Below are positions 11,134 to 24,100 of a DNA stretch of 64,000 bases, in pieces. The stretch spans positions 62,001-126,000 of the forward strand of contig JBBHKE010001659.1 in the NCBI GenBank assembly GCA_037447655.1, written 5' to 3'. The stretch comes from Zygnema cylindricum (taxonomy: Eukaryota > Streptophyta > Zygnematophyceae > Zygnematales > Zygnemataceae). The first letter of the stretch is position 1. The number at the start of each line of letters is the position of its first letter. The position numbers and the translations under genes were made by a program. A model generated the notes under the pieces. That model searched no databases. It had not been told where the DNA came from and saw only the letters and a program-made list of their open reading frames with translations.

Positions 11134-11960
11134 ATGATGACACCAATAGTAACTGGTTCGGCATTCATGTCACCTTTTCCGAGGAACGAGGAGAATGATA
11201 TTGATACCTGGGACTTCAACAATATGGGGGCAAAGCACTTCATCCTCCACCATCTTACACAATGGCTTGCATGTCCTCATTTGCAGGTAGAAAATGCATC
11301 CGATCTTTGGATGGCTCTCATAAAGATGTACCGAAATGGTACGATTTAGCAAGAACTGTTGGCTGATAAAAATATTAAGGAGTAGGGAAGATGTTGGATT
11401 TTTCCAATGAGCTTGCTATACTTTTCATGGAGCCAGAGAGTGTTGGAAAGATATAGTGAAATGGAAAAGGTTAATTGTTTACTGATAAAGTTACCCGATG
11501 AGTTCGAGAACATAGTCAACTGAGTGTAGGACTTGCCTGACTCAAGGTGGATATGGAACTCACTGGTAGGAATGATTCTCGTTCGGGAGAATACGATTGA
11601 GATCTGAAGGGGAGGAAAGAGTGGGCAGGCCTTGGCAGCTGGGACTGATTAGAGGAACAAGGATATCCGGAGACCGGTCGAAAATTACGGAGGGGGGGGG
11701 GGGGAAAAATCATACCGACGAGTTCGGACCAAGGGCACCCAAGGGTTTATGCCATTTCTGTAGAAAACCAGGGCACTATATGGCGGAGTGCAGTAAGCTA
11801 ACCGAGCTTTGGTTAAAAGAGGGGCAGACCGGTGGAACCCCGAGAGGAAAGAAAAAGGCCTTTGTAACACAGGTACATGAGGTGGAATCCGAAGACGAGG
11901 ATGATGAGCTCCTATAGGATGAGGAGTTAGAAGGGACAAATGAGGTAGAAATTCCACGAA
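11134..11960 (+). pseudogene. Copia gag remnant of the older element
   Basis: Opens with a double ATG at 11134, in frame with MSPFPRNEEND and TWDFNNMG. The conserved gag blocks HFILHHLTQ, LWMALIKMYRNGT and LPDEFENIVN follow. The CCHC zinc knuckle near 11755-11790 (CHFCRKPGHYMAEC) is intact, unlike in the other copy. A run of 11 or so G at 11691-11703 shifts the frame, and stops occur near 11347, 11521 and 11916. Gag would bind and package element RNA. Confidence 0.72.
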
Positions 11961-11994
11961 AGCAGAAATGTGCTTTCGGTTGATTGAAAGATGA

Positions 11995-14900
11995 AGCAGG
12001 CTGGGTTGTAGATTGAGGTGCCTCCATGCACATCTGTAAGGATAAACACCTGTTCACTAAGATAAAAAAGATTCCCACCGTAGAAATAGAGTACGGGAAT
12101 GGGAGGATAGTCACTACTACTCTTGTAGGATCGGTAGATCTGAAAGTGTTAGTAGAAGGAAAGACATCCATAGTTACATTCTCCGATGTATTGTTTATTC
12201 TGGAGCTGAACAAAAACCTCATCTGTATGTCTGTATTAGATGATAATGGTTTTGATACTAGCATTAAGAAAGGAGTCTTTATTGCTAGTTATGAGGACGA
12301 AGTCTATTACCCTGCAGAAAAAGGAAGCCAATGGAAGTTTAGGCTGATTTTAAGCAATGGAAAGAAGAAACTTTATTATGCTGGTGTTTATGATATAATG
12401 ATGTGGCATAAGAGGCTCGGGCATGTGAATCTAGATAACTTAAGAGAGATGAAAAAGATGGGAGTGGTGGAAGGGATTCAGTTTCGTGAGAGTGGGAATC
12501 TAAGTGATTGTAGTGGATGTGCTCAAGGTAAAGCACACAGATTACCCTTTCCCAAAACAGCCACTTATAAGGAAGAAAAAATTCTAGATATAGTACACAC
12601 AAATATTTGGGGACTAGCCAAAGTGCCCTCTTCGGAAGGGAAGAGATTTATGATGACTATCACTGATGATTGGTCAAGGTCTTCAAGGGTGTATTTTTTG
12701 AAAATTAAGTCAGAGGCTCAGGATTATTTTAGACAAAATAAAACATGGAGTGAAAAACTCCATGAAACTCCAATCAAAAGAGTAAGGAGTGACGATGGTG
12801 GAGAGTATACTTCTAACTAGTTTGAGAATTTACTGAGGGAAGATGGAGTCCAACACCAAAACACAGTTCCAGAAAACCCGGAATGGGGTAGCTAAAAGAT
12901 TAAATAGGAAACTAAGTGATAGTGCTAGAAGTATGTTGTCGGATAAGAAGATACGAAAAATGTTTTGGGCTGAAGCAATGAACTGTGTTAATTACCTCAA
13001 AAATAGAGTTCTAACTTCATCTATAAAAGGTCAAACACCTTATGAGAGATGGACCGGCTGGAAACCAGACATATCTCTCTTAAAGGTTTTCGGCAGTTAA
13101 GTATTCAGTCTAGATACAGATCGGTCTAATTAGAAGCTAGATCCTAAAAGGAAACCGGGATACTAATTAGGATGTGATGTGGATGTTAAAGGATATAGAG
13201 TTTATGATCTAAAAAGGGAAGATATAATCTTAGTAAAGCATGTCGTAGTTATGGATGAAGGAAAGTCTGTGGATCCCTTGAATTATACAAAGTCAGTAAA
13301 AATCAGATTTGAGTCAGAAAATTCCGATTACTGTGAGCTTCCTAACTATCCAGGTTTTAGAGAAGATGACAATCTTGCAGGTACAAATCAAACCGAAAAG
13401 GACTCGACTGCAGAAACTCCAGTGACAACTCTACCCGAAGCGCAAGACGTGGTGGAAATTGATTCGGAATCAAGGGACAGGGGAGAAGTCGAGATTGTTC
13501 AAAAAACCCACAAGAACCATCTATTCCGGCAACAAATTTTGAGGGGGGAAGGAGAAGTAGCAAAATATTGCAAGAAAAACAGGTTGATAACAAGGTAACA
13601 AAACTATCTTATCAAGATGAACCTCATACTTATGGAGAGGCGATGACTTGTCCAGAAATGAACTGGTGGAAGACAACCATCAATGAGGAGATGGCCTCAA
13701 TTATGGCAGCCGATACTTGGGAGCTGGTGGATTGTCCACCTAACCGAAAACCAATTTGTTGTAAGTGGGTTTTCAAATTAAAATTGAACCCATATAACAC
13801 CATTGAGATTTACAAAGCCCGATTAGTGGCAAAGGGATTTACACAGAAAAAGGAATTGACTACGAGGAAACCTTTGCCCCGGTCGTCAGATTCCCCTCCG
13901 TCCGCATACTTCTCAGTCTGGCAGCAGCGGAAGACATGGAGGTGCTCCAGATGGACATCAAAAAAGCCTTTTTGCATGGAGAATTGGAAGAGGATATCTT
14001 CATGCGACAACCCGAAGGATTTGTGGAGGAAGGAGCAGAGAGTAAGGTATGCCGGCTGATTAAATCTCTTTATGGTTTAAAACAAGCGCCGCAATAAGAA
14101 GCTTGATGAGTTTCTTACCGGTCTGGGATATACCCGGATCAGCTCAGATCACTCAATCTATGTTTTGGAGGATGAGGAAGGTATTATATTGATTGCAATA
14201 TATGTTGATGATTTACTTGTTCTAAGTAAAACAATGGAAAAAATTAATAAACTGAAAACCGATCTTAAAGGGAGATTTGAAATGAAGGATATGGGAGTAG
14301 CAAAATATATTTTGGGAATTCAAGTAGAAGAGACCGAGAAAGAGAAATTATAAGATTGACTCAAAAGGAAGCAACAGGGAACATGTTGGAAAAATTCCAG
14401 ATCGATAAAGCTAATACTTGTGCAACTCCAATAGAGTTAAAGAAGGGAAGTGATAGGAGTGAGGATGAAGGATTCATAGTCTTACACGAGGAATTAAGTC
14501 TTGAAGAACACAAGTTCATGCTGATTATTCTTTGCAAGCAAGTAGTGGGAAGCCTAATCTATTTTATGAATTTTACCCGGCCGGATTTTGTTGCAGCTGT
14601 AGGAGTGGTGAGTAGAAGTCTACATGCTCCCACTAATAAGGTTTGGGAGGCAGCTAAGAGAGTCCTTAGATATTTAATAGGAACTAGGGATCTATGGTTG
14701 CATTTGGGTGGGAAGAATAGTGACATCACTACTTGGAGTGATACCTGTTATGGTGATGCTCCAATGAGGAGATGTACTTCTAGATATGTATTATATGTGG
14801 GTGATGGGGCTTGCTGTTGGAGTAGCAAACAGCAAAAGGTTATTGCTCAGTCCACCATGGAGGCTGAGTATATGGCCTCTTGCTCTGCTGAAAAATAATT

Positions 14901-15180
14901 GATGTGGGTCAAGTCTTTGCTTGGTGAGCTTGGTTACCTTAAGAGTGGTGTGCATAATTTTTTTTGTGATAATCAGGCAGCAATCGCTATTTTTTCCTAT
15001 CCTAAACATCATTTTAAAGCCAAACATATGGACATTAGAATTAGCTTTGTTAGAGAGAAAGTAGAAAACAAAATAATCAATTTAGAGTACCGACCAAATA
15101 GCGAGATGGTAGCAGATATGATGACCAAACCTGTGCCTTCCTCTAAGCTAATTTTCTTCAAGAGAAGTGTGGTCTGAAAT
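11995..15180 (+). pseudogene. Copia pol remnant of the older element
   Basis: The protease-like start at 11998-12040 has a stop where DSG would be (VVD-stop-GAS). The longest surviving open stretch (12026-12820) covers the protease end, the integrase zinc region (HKRLGHVN, CSGCAQGKAHRL) and the integrase core (TDDWSR, DDGGEY). The reverse transcriptase is at 13600-14350 (VDDLLVLSK, GRFEMKDMG). A small deletion near 14090 removes the usual PRQWN block. RNase H is at 14600-15150 (STMEAEYMASC, CDNQAA). Confidence 0.84.
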
Positions 15181-15207
15181 TAAAGTTTGACCAGAAAGTA
15201 ACAGGAG

Positions 15208-16275
15208 TGTAGAAATTGATGGTTCTTTTAGTATTTTCTAGGTCTAAAATAGAATGCAGAAATAAACCGAGGCAGTGTGCCTCTAACTTCTCTCTCGAAT
15301 TCCCACACTAGTTGTTGTCACTGAGAAGTTGGAGAGTAAGCTAGAGCCATGGCTACCTAGGCTATCCAGAGGTTTACGGGAAATAGATTAGTTGATTTAC
15401 GGATATGTAGTTCATTTACTAAAAGGGGAGACATCGAATCCAGAATTTGATCCTAGTAACTGATGTTCGATAAAGCTGCCGGTAGCCGGTAGACTTATCC
15501 ATTAAGTCTAGGACTAGAGTTACATACAATAGGGTTTGTTAGTTATTTAAATGTTACCACGTAAGATAATTCATTTAACGGCAACTGGTTACGGAATACA
15601 TAGATTCAGTTATGTAAAAGTACGGAATTACGGTACGGATAAGAAACGTGTACCGGCATTTATTTATTTAAATGAAACAAATACCGCGCAAGTATTTATG
15701 ACGACTACGATTGAAATCTGCATTCAATCGGACGGCCGAAAAGAATGTCGAGATCGTGGAAGAGAATCTCGGCGGTTTGTGGTCATCGCCACCTCGGATG
15801 ACACGTGGCAAAATTACATTAGATCACGTCATCTCCGGGGATTACGGGACCAAATCCGGATATGACATGTGTCGATATTTAGGCCATGTCGCACAATATT
15901 CTTACAGAAAGTACATCAACAGTTGTACTTTTGTGTACGTCAATGTAATAGGATTGGTGTCGTTCATCAGTATATAGAGTTTTAGAGAGAGATAGGACTT
16001 ATAAAAATTTGGTAGATATGACCCTCTCTCCCAGAGAGCTTTTGTACAAAAGGTCAACTTTGACCCTCCATAACTTACTGCTCAGGGGAGCAAATTTAGA
16101 GATTCTTTTTGCTATCGACTCAGGGGAGTCTTGCCTTCAAAGGGGTTAAAATGGTCAAAGTTTTTGTCAGCCAGGGTGGCATTTATTCTTGCTTAAACAC
16201 AAAGGGGTCAGGGTTATCTTAGAGGCTTCTTGCAAGCTGTCGATTATGAGGATCTATGGAGGTTTCAAAGTTGCA
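15208..16275 (+). repeat. 3' LTR of the older copia element
   Basis: Starts TGTAGAAATTGATGG after a purine-rich stretch and ends AAAGTTGCA, about 1068 bp. Non-element sequence (AAAGGTAGAGG) follows, which fixes the LTR end for the whole family. Confidence 0.82.
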
Positions 16276-16388
16276 AAAGGTAGAGGTAAAAAAAATGCCA
16301 CTGTATAAGAAAAAAATATACCGAGACACGCAATGTTAGCAGCCATAAAAACTCATATTAGGTAAGTATAAAATGTAGTGATTCTTAC

Positions 16389-16707
16389 TTGTATTATAAT
16401 CCCCCGTAAAGTGTTCTGAAAACTTGTTGAAGCTCCTCGGGACAAGGCACTCCTCACCGTTTGCATTATAACCCGCAATCATCCAATTGATTAAACGAAC
16501 GCGTGCAGCCTTTGTCGACACGTGTTGGAGTTTGCTTCTCCCCACCAAGGCGATAGCGTGGTCCACACGCGGTGAGTCTGGCGTTGAGTTTGGTGGTGGG
16601 TTTGAGGGTAAGCCGAAATCGGCCGCACCGCCTTCAATGAGTGTGTCATCGTCTTGCGATCTTATCCCTTCACTTGCCCCTCCCTCTCCCTCTCTCTCTC
16701 GCCCCAC
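16389..16707 (-). other. Possible orphan exon, unrecognised
   Basis: A minus-strand open stretch contains RVRLINWMIAGYNANGEECL and then SFNKFSEHFTGDYNT, followed by a donor-like CAA|GTAAGAATC at 16389. The pattern (basic residues, tryptophan, FxxHF) looks like a small helical DNA-binding module, but I do not recognise a family. No in-frame ATG is visible and a stop lies directly upstream, so an upstream exon would be needed. Downstream exons would fall in or beyond the copia array. Alternatively it is a chance frame or a transposase relic. Confidence 0.25.
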
Positions 16708-17619
16708 TCAATCTCATCAACCGTAGGTGGGAAAATTTGAGCGGGAGCTCTAGTTTTTGCCGCAAAAAAGGTGGTAATGGGCCACATATTTTCTCAAAAT
16801 AATCACGGCTATTGGGCAAAGAAAAATGTGAAGCAACGAAATAAAGATGCACAACTATGGTAGATATAAAGGGAGGGAAAAGAGTGACATTGTTTGAGTT
16901 AACGACGAGCATAGAAAAGGAAGGGAAGCCCTTGTGAAAAAAAGGAGGGAAAACCTTCGCCAAAGTTTGAACATTCAATTTTTTTTTTTAATATTTTGTT
17001 TGAAAGTCAAATATTTCGTTTATAAAAACGAGACGGTGATAGCAGAAAAGTTTTAAAATTTGGGTCAGTTTTTAGCGTGGGGGTATGCACATGGTTGACA
17101 ATGGACGTTTTTCATGAAAGAGGCGTGGAAAAACATGGCAGCTCATTGAATGTACGAATCTTTCTTGGAAAGGCTGCGGGTGAGATAAGCGTGTCTTGTT
17201 GCATTGTAAAAAAGCCACAATGTTTGCGTGGATAAAATATTGGACATGTGTAATTTTGGGCGACCAATTACGTTACGTGAAAGATTATTTGGTTTGTAGG
17301 TATGTACTTTTTGGTTCATTTTAGCGTAAACGTTTACTCTAATACGTGACAACATTGACGTTAATACAGGCCACACTCCTGAAAGACATACGAGGGAACA
17401 CACTTATTACAATTAAGACACATTAGTATACTTAACTCTAATAAAACTACCCAAAAGTGACGTTATTAGAATACATAAGAGATGGACGAACGGAACAACG
17501 AACATACGTTCGACTTACACGCAGAAACGGCGTGGCGTAATCGTCACTTCCGTAAGCGTTAAACATAAAAAAAAAATGAGATTAATGTTTACGCTTCGCG
17601 GTCTAGCGTTGACACGTAA
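16708..17619. other. Intergenic, no supported gene
   Basis: AT-rich sequence with short homopolymers and many ACGT-containing words. I see no coding stretch with splice logic. Confidence 0.6.
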
Positions 17620-17876
17620 ACGCCACAAATTAGTCCGACCGGTACGGATACTTAATTTGGCGGAGTGGCACAATTTTTAATATTTTGTACGGATACACAT
17701 ATTAATGTATATAATCGAATGGAGAATATTCATTTTTCGCTATTCCCAAATTAGCCTCAACACCAAAATTATAATATACATTTTTTTTCTTCAAATTCTT
17801 AATTAGCATCAATGACGATGTATTTTCTTCAACACTATTTAATCTTTGACAATAATAACGATTTGCGGTGTAGTGT
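17620..17876 (+). repeat. Dispersed repeat, copy 1
   Basis: Aligns by eye with 52672-52929. Shared blocks include GTACGGATA, ATTAATGTATATAATC, TTCCCAAATT, AATTAGCATCAAT and TCTTCAACACTATTTAA. Both end in an inverted-repeat-like tail (AATAACG-TTTGCGGTGTA here) resembling the MITE ends elsewhere in the window. It is probably a larger relative of that family. Confidence 0.75.
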
Positions 17877-18283
17877 CTCACTTCACGTGAGCTCCAATGT
17901 GAGAGCGCATACTGACATTTAACTTAGTCGCAAAAATGGAATTTAGTCGCGAACCGTTACGTTGAACTTAGACATAAATTCAAGGACGACGTCATATGTA
18001 TAATTTAGGTCGCACGAAACGAAATAAACCTCGTACAAGATAAGAAAGCGTACCTGCCTAAAAATATCGATGAAACTAAATGATAAAAAAGCGCGTCGTC
18101 ACGCGCGACCTAATAAAGCAACACTATTTACGAATCAACATTTGTACATTGACAACGTACTTCACATTGATTCACATTCATGAAAAAGGTAAAACGCGCA
18201 CATAAGAACAAAATAAAGTACACACTTAAATGCCAACATGTGCTCTTGGTCTCTTAGAGTGGAGCTCACGTGAAGCGAGAAAC
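17877..18283. repeat. Inverted-repeat element candidate (about 0.4 kb)
   Basis: TCTCACTTCACGTGAGCTCCA near 17877 recurs in reverse complement near 18262 (TGGAGCTCACGTGAAGCGAGA), about 20 bp with one mismatch. Each arm contains a CACGTG core. The interior shows no coding sequence. It could be a small foldback or MITE-like element. No clear target duplication was found. Confidence 0.45.
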
Positions 18284-18546
18284 TATATGCGCACAACCAT
18301 TTTATTTACATGTGGTTGCCGCAGTTTTGTTACCGTAAACCTGCGCCGGCCGTGTGAATTGTTTTTTTTTTATGACGGTCGACGTTCGCAAGTGCGACAC
18401 CTTTTTAACCGCAGTTACAATATTTCGCCAGTCAAAGTTGTTCGACGGATTGACCGTCAAACCTGAAACCCAAAGGTACGTAACTTGTACTATAATGTAC
18501 TTCAAATGTACAATTTTTGACAACTACTTGCGTGCATCAAAAATTG

Positions 18547-19745
18547 TAGTGTTTTGTATCGTTAAAAAACTTATCGCGATAACACCGATACTGATAGTTA
18601 TCGGTTGTCGAATGGATTGAGGTTCCGATATATCGGTCCGAGACCAACAAATTCCATATCGGCTATAACTTTAAAAAAATCTAATATGCATACAATAGTT
18701 TTTTATAACATACTATATTATATTTTTTTATTTTATATAGCGTGGCATGCCACGTATGAGAACCTGTTCCGTAGTTGTTTAACTGGAATCTATTACGGCC
18801 AGCGCAACACATAAACGTTGACAAATTTAAAACAATAATTTACAATTATAAAACTATAGTACCTAAACCATAATTGTTTGTGCGGTTTTTTCCTTTTTCC
18901 GTTTTTTACGTATAATTCGAGACTTTTGAAAAAATAGCAAAAATATGTGGAGTACTTTCTGTCCAGTGAACTGAACGGCAAATTTACGGGAAATGTACGG
19001 TTTTTTACGGGAAATGTACGGACTTCGACGAAAAGATTGATTGCGTTTTGTAGTACTGTTTTCCCGTTTAACTGAACAGACATTTTACGGGAACGTACGG
19101 CTTTGTACCGACAAACTGATGAACATGGAACGGGAAAAAGGACGGCGGACACAAAGTACAATGGACCCAAACAAACATTATGGGCGCCGCCGGAATCAAA
19201 CGGACAACTTTGAATGAGAAAATACGAGGGGACTGTCAGCGTGAGCGCCGGCATCCCGGAATGGCTCTTTTGGCGGCTTATTATGTCAAAAAAGCCGACG
19301 GATTAACACGTGGCAGGTTTCCAGTGGATCCTAGGAATAAAGGGACAAAGCCATGGCGTCGGATGTGAAAGGTACATCTTTTTTAACTGGAGCGGTACTA
19401 AAGCCGTACATACCTTATGCCGACTACTGTACATTCGGCTTGTACAAGTGTACGATAAAGTGATCTGATTGGTAGACACCTCAGTAGATAGGGGTTGTGA
19501 GTAGAGCGAGTGCGGGGAATAACACGTTCAGTCGAGTGAGCTTGCCGTACATTTATCTGTACGGACAATACATATATCGCCAATAGTTATCGATATCGGT
19601 GTTATCGCCGGTAATAACCGATAAATATCAGTTATTTATCGGCGATAATGTCGATAGCGATATATCGCACCAATATATCGATTATCGGCTATCCGGAAAA
19701 AGGCGCATATCGGTTATCGGCTAATCCTTACCGATAAAAACACTA
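18547..19745. mobile_element. Non-autonomous hAT-like element with 8-bp target duplication
   Basis: The left end reads TAGTGTTTTGTATCG and the right end is the imperfect inverse (ATAAAAACACTA). The flanks are identical 8-mers AAAAATTG (18539-18546 and 19746-19753). TAGTG...CACTA termini with an 8-bp duplication are the hallmarks of the hAT superfamily. The 1.2-kb interior has no transposase. Its subterminal parts are rich in TTATCGG/CCGATAA words on both strands, as expected for hAT subterminal binding repeats. A terminal piece of the same family lies at 51677-51800. Confidence 0.85.
19190..19545 (+). repeat. Copia-LTR-like fragment inside the hAT element
   Basis: Carries the same ordered landmarks as the copia LTRs: TTAACACGTGGCAGGTTTCCAGTGGATC, then a GTAC-rich stretch, GATTGGTAGACACCTCAGTAGATAGGGGTTGTGAG. 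It is diverged and lacks both LTR ends. Either an LTR fragment was captured by the hAT element, or an LTR inserted and decayed there. Confidence 0.65.
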
Positions 19746-19753
19746 AAAAATTG

Positions 19754-21119
19754 TCCCTGCGATTAGCAATTTCCTAAATATTTCACGCCCATGGTAAAGC
19801 CGTGGAGTACAGGATAGCTACGGGTAATGACGTTACCGAATGCACTAGTGACGTCACATAAGAGATTCAGCTGTGCGATAAATGATTAAATGTGCACTGT
19901 AGATTGTACCAAAATGATCTATTCATTGATAGCCACGCCATTTTAAAATTTATCAGATAGTGTGCTCCGTTTCTCTTTCGGAACTTGGAACAACGCGCTA
20001 TTAATCTGTTATTAAAAGTACTGTAGATTCCAATTAGCTGTAGATTTCTATCTGCTGTAGATTCCAATTAGCTAGCGGCTACCGAACTGTACTGGACCGT
20101 ACGGTTATGCACTGTACGGTAATACAAAAAGAGAACGTCAAAGTGAACGTCCATACCGTACGTACTCCGTACATGTTTATTGTTTTTGTCGGCAATATTT
20201 GAACGAAGTTATTATACAAGTGTTTCCAAGGGAGCGGGATTTAGAAATTTGTGTATTTCTTTCTCAAATTGCTGGATGAGATACTTCTTGTAAAAATGGT
20301 ACATTTCCGCGCAACAGATGGTATATTTTCACTATGTTGTGAGTAAATCAGGTACATGTGGGATTCATTTGTATGAAATATGCATTGTTTTTTTCAAAAT
20401 CAAGGTTTGATCTTTTGTGGTGACATGGCAACCACCAACAGCTTTGCATTCTGTAGTTTATAGTGCCTAAAATGGTCCATTGAGATCTTTCTGTTGGAAC
20501 AGTATCTGAATTTTTTTTATGCAATGCTTTTGCACAGCCCCTACCGTCCCATATTTTTGAAAATGGACAAGGATTCGCGAGCTAGATTTCGGAACTCCCC
20601 TAGGTGAGAATAGACCACCGGAGATCCATTTGCATAACATATCAACCAGAGATATAAATGTTTGTACACTTGAGCAAACCAAATCTGGTGAGAACGCAGG
20701 GAAGACAGCCTTTGTATGGCTCTCAAAGAGATGTTTGCCGGGTTGTATTAAAGCCAATTCATTTGAAGTATAGGTACCAGCTCTTCTTACTATGCAAGTT
20801 CTGCACTTATATTGTGTGTGATCGTAAGTCCCGAACCGAAGGTTTGCTATTTGACATATTTTGCTCTGTAGTTGTAGGTAATTTTTGCAGGCGTTTACGT
20901 GCATCTATCCCGAGTCCAAATCATTTGAAAAGCTTAAATTTTGTGAAGTCAATTGGAGTGTTCTTACTTGCTCTAGTAGTATATTTGTTCTCTTCAGCAA
21001 ATGTGCAGCTAATTCATGATTCCATCATCGCTATGACTATGAACATTGTACATGTATTGTGAAGGATGTGTCACCCTTTCGACTCACTAGTTGATACTCT
21101 GTTTCCTTATTGTATCCAG
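19754..21119. other. Intergenic and probable transporter upstream region
   Basis: Near 20030-20075 the word TGTAGATTCCAATTAGCT is repeated. The rest shows no exon I can support. The transporter's start codon and first exon are probably in or left of this stretch, but they cannot be placed. Confidence 0.5.
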
Positions 21120-24100
21120 CCTGAAACGAGGGGACTTTTCTGAAACTGGGCTTGATCCCTCATGCTTTGCTCAGTCACCTCCTCGGACGGAATCTTTACA
21201 GCAGCCTGCAGATCAATTGCCTCAACAGCTCCCGACTTGGAGGGAGGATGAGGAGAGGCAAGGGGAAGACGTGCCTGCAAAAGGATTTGGCGAGAAGACC
21301 ATTTCATTTTGGGGGTACGTTGCGGCAATTCGTCCATCCATAGGCTCATATGCCAATCTTCCAAGTCTCTCATATGCCAATCTTTCAAGTCCAGCAAGTG
21401 TCCAGAACTTGGAAATATATTGTGTTCTACAAATTCTGGTTAATACTAACTCCAACTTTTCAGCTCAATAGTCTGATTGATAAAATATGGAGGTGTCCAG
21501 CCCTCCTCGTATATGATGTCATTCTCTATGTAAATATTCTTCATGTGAATTGTATTTTTCTTTAGATTGTAACAGTGATCCATGGTTACAATCCTTAACT
21601 TTAAACATCTGCTGCTTGCCTCGTGTCGCCAGCTCCTGTATTCTTAACTTCAACAACATCACGGGCCCCACAATGGTGGTCCTTCCTCTCCTTTTTCAAC
21701 AGGCTGGATGGCTTTTTCCCACCTTTAGTTTACTTCTCATGTGGGTAGCCAGCAGTTTTGCTGCCTCAATGCTCTGTGAATCTATGCAACGAATTCCCGG
21801 AAATAGAAGCTTTGGGAGAAGATATGAGTACTGCACTCTCGTACGCCATTATTTTGGCCAAAAGTGGTATACCGTTGCCATGGTAAGGAAGGGAGCTTTA
21901 TTTGTGGAGGGAAAACCATTTGCTGCCAGTTTGCCGTGATTTTAATATGTGCATTTTCTAGTTTGGGGGGGTAGGAAATCAAATGGGGTATAGACGTTAG
22001 AAAGGCTCAAGTTCGTATGTATAAATTTTTTGATCAGAATCCCTGCAGTATTTTACTTATGCCAGTAAATCACTTTGGGTTCATATGGCTGCGAAAAGGC
22101 AAGAATCTAGAGACTGGTAAGGGGCTGTTTCTTGGCTTCTTTGCAAGGACAGGTAGCTTACAATGTGGGACTGGTTGCCTCCAACATCGCAGCAATGATT
22201 GTCTCTTCTCAGGTGCCACCATATGCCCAAGGCATTTCCGTGGCAAGCACTTCTTTATTTTATTTTTTTGACGATTGGTTCAAGTTCTGCTTTGTGCTTG
22301 TTAAAATTATATTGTCATCCTCCAAGCTCTTGTGCTCTACTGTTCCATTTTATGCGGACTTTTGCTAGTTTCAAGATGCAATGGTGACTGTTATTTTATT
22401 TTTTAGCCAACCGAGGTTCTAGAAGGACAAATTTGACTTGGCAAGAACTTGGTCATCTCTGATTAGAGTCTTCACCTTGATTGCAAGTCTCTGCGACTAG
22501 TTGGCGCGGTGAGAACATAGAATTTTGAAATTTGTGGTTGCAGGTTGTCGATTCTATATTATCACGAATATTTGGCTCAACTCTTGGCTTGGAATACTCG
22601 TCTTGGCCACCTTCTTTAAAAACTCAAGCAGGTTTTGATCACGTCTGTCAGTGGGGTGAATCCAAGGACGGACGATGTTCTTCTTCTGTGATAACTCTTG
22701 GGTGAGGCTCTTTACAAAGAAAACTCGAGTTATGGCATCATGGAGTGGAAATTTTGAAAGGTCCACTATCTAAGGCATTCTTGGTTTGAATCCTAACTGG
22801 TAAAAGACTGTCTTTTGAGTCCTAACTTGGAGCTATTGCTAGTGTGATTAGTGTGGTGTCACAGGGGAGATTGATATTTGGACCTCTGTTTTTTTAGTCG
22901 AAGAAGGGGAGACGTGTGTAGAATGCAATAACTGGATACATCTAGGCCAATTTTATTTTATTTTATTTAGTACAAACCCTCAAGTGTACCTGAGTGGATC
23001 TAATACAGATATTTGTCTACCGTAACAGCACTATTGAATTTCAAATAATTAATTGCGGATAACTTCAATATATATTTTTAGGAAAAGCTTTGAAGAATTT
23101 AAATGTTAGAAATGACCAGAATTTTTTTATGTAATCTGTATACTAAAAATGGCTCGAAAAACATAGAAACAATTCTGGTTCCAGTTTATGGTACATTAAA
23201 GTACCGTTACTTTATACATACTACACGTGCTTTATGTGTATGCGTACTTCCCGTGTTTCAAGTGTATACCACGTATACTGCAATGAAACTTTTGTCTACT
23301 TTACATGTGCTTTATACACATACTTTAAGTGTGCACATTCTTTAGGTGCTCTACATGTACCTTGATTGTACCTGCATGTACTTTTATGTATGAAGTTCAA
23401 CTTACAAAAAATCGTTTTTCATTTTGTGAAAAAACAATCAAATCCTCAGGCAAATGAAAATAATTTTGAACCTCTTAACTGCTGTTCAAATACTGTGTTG
23501 TTAGGGTAGACTAGCAATGCCGATTGCATCAAATCAAAATGATCACATATGACAAGGGGTGTGTGCAAGACAAATGTATGCTTTCGTGTTTTTGGCGTGA
23601 GCTGTGTTGTATGTCCCCATCTAATCAAATGTTGCGTGTGTGATTGCTTTCATCATCCACATTGCTACAGTTGAATTACATCGAAAGTATTGAATGGATA
23701 TCCAGCTATTGTCAACTCTAACTGGGATGTTTATGTGATGGATGTTGAGTAGATGTCTACTGGAAGACAAAATGCATGCTCTAAACATAAGCATTCAAAA
23801 TCATGCTACTTGCAAGGATTTTAAATGTAAATCAAGGGGGGATTTAGGTACCTTCTGGCTGCTGGAGTCTGTATTCCTATGGGCTTCCTTAGTCTGCAGG
23901 ATAACATGTGGATGCAATGGTGCTCCGTAGCTGGGCAGTTGTTGTTTTCGTTATGTTTTGTTGCTATCTACATCCATTCTCTTTTACCTAGAAGCTCAAC
24001 CTTTTGCCCTGGGAATGGACCAAATCGAACTTCAGCCATAGGGTCAGACATCAGCCAGGTTACTGCCTTTCCCTCTTGAAAACCATCAAAGTTCTACCCG

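Larger units (their letters stand above)
10560..16275 (+). mobile_element. Older Ty1/copia element, part lying right of the insertion
   Basis: Consists of the 3' part of its 5' LTR (10560-10885), the internal region (10886-15207) and the 3' LTR (15208-16275). The two LTR parts share TTGGTGTCGT and end AAAGTTGCA, whereas the younger LTRs read TTGGTTCCGT and end TTTCA. The internal region keeps gag, protease, integrase, reverse transcriptase and RNase H in copia order, with many stops. The left end lies outside the window. The five bases after it are AAAGG, which should recur to the left of its missing end. Confidence 0.82.

Noticed and set aside
20467-20904. 145-residue minus-strand frame upstream of the transporter
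   Set aside because: No recognisable motif, start context or splice logic; a plus-strand frame of similar length overlaps it.
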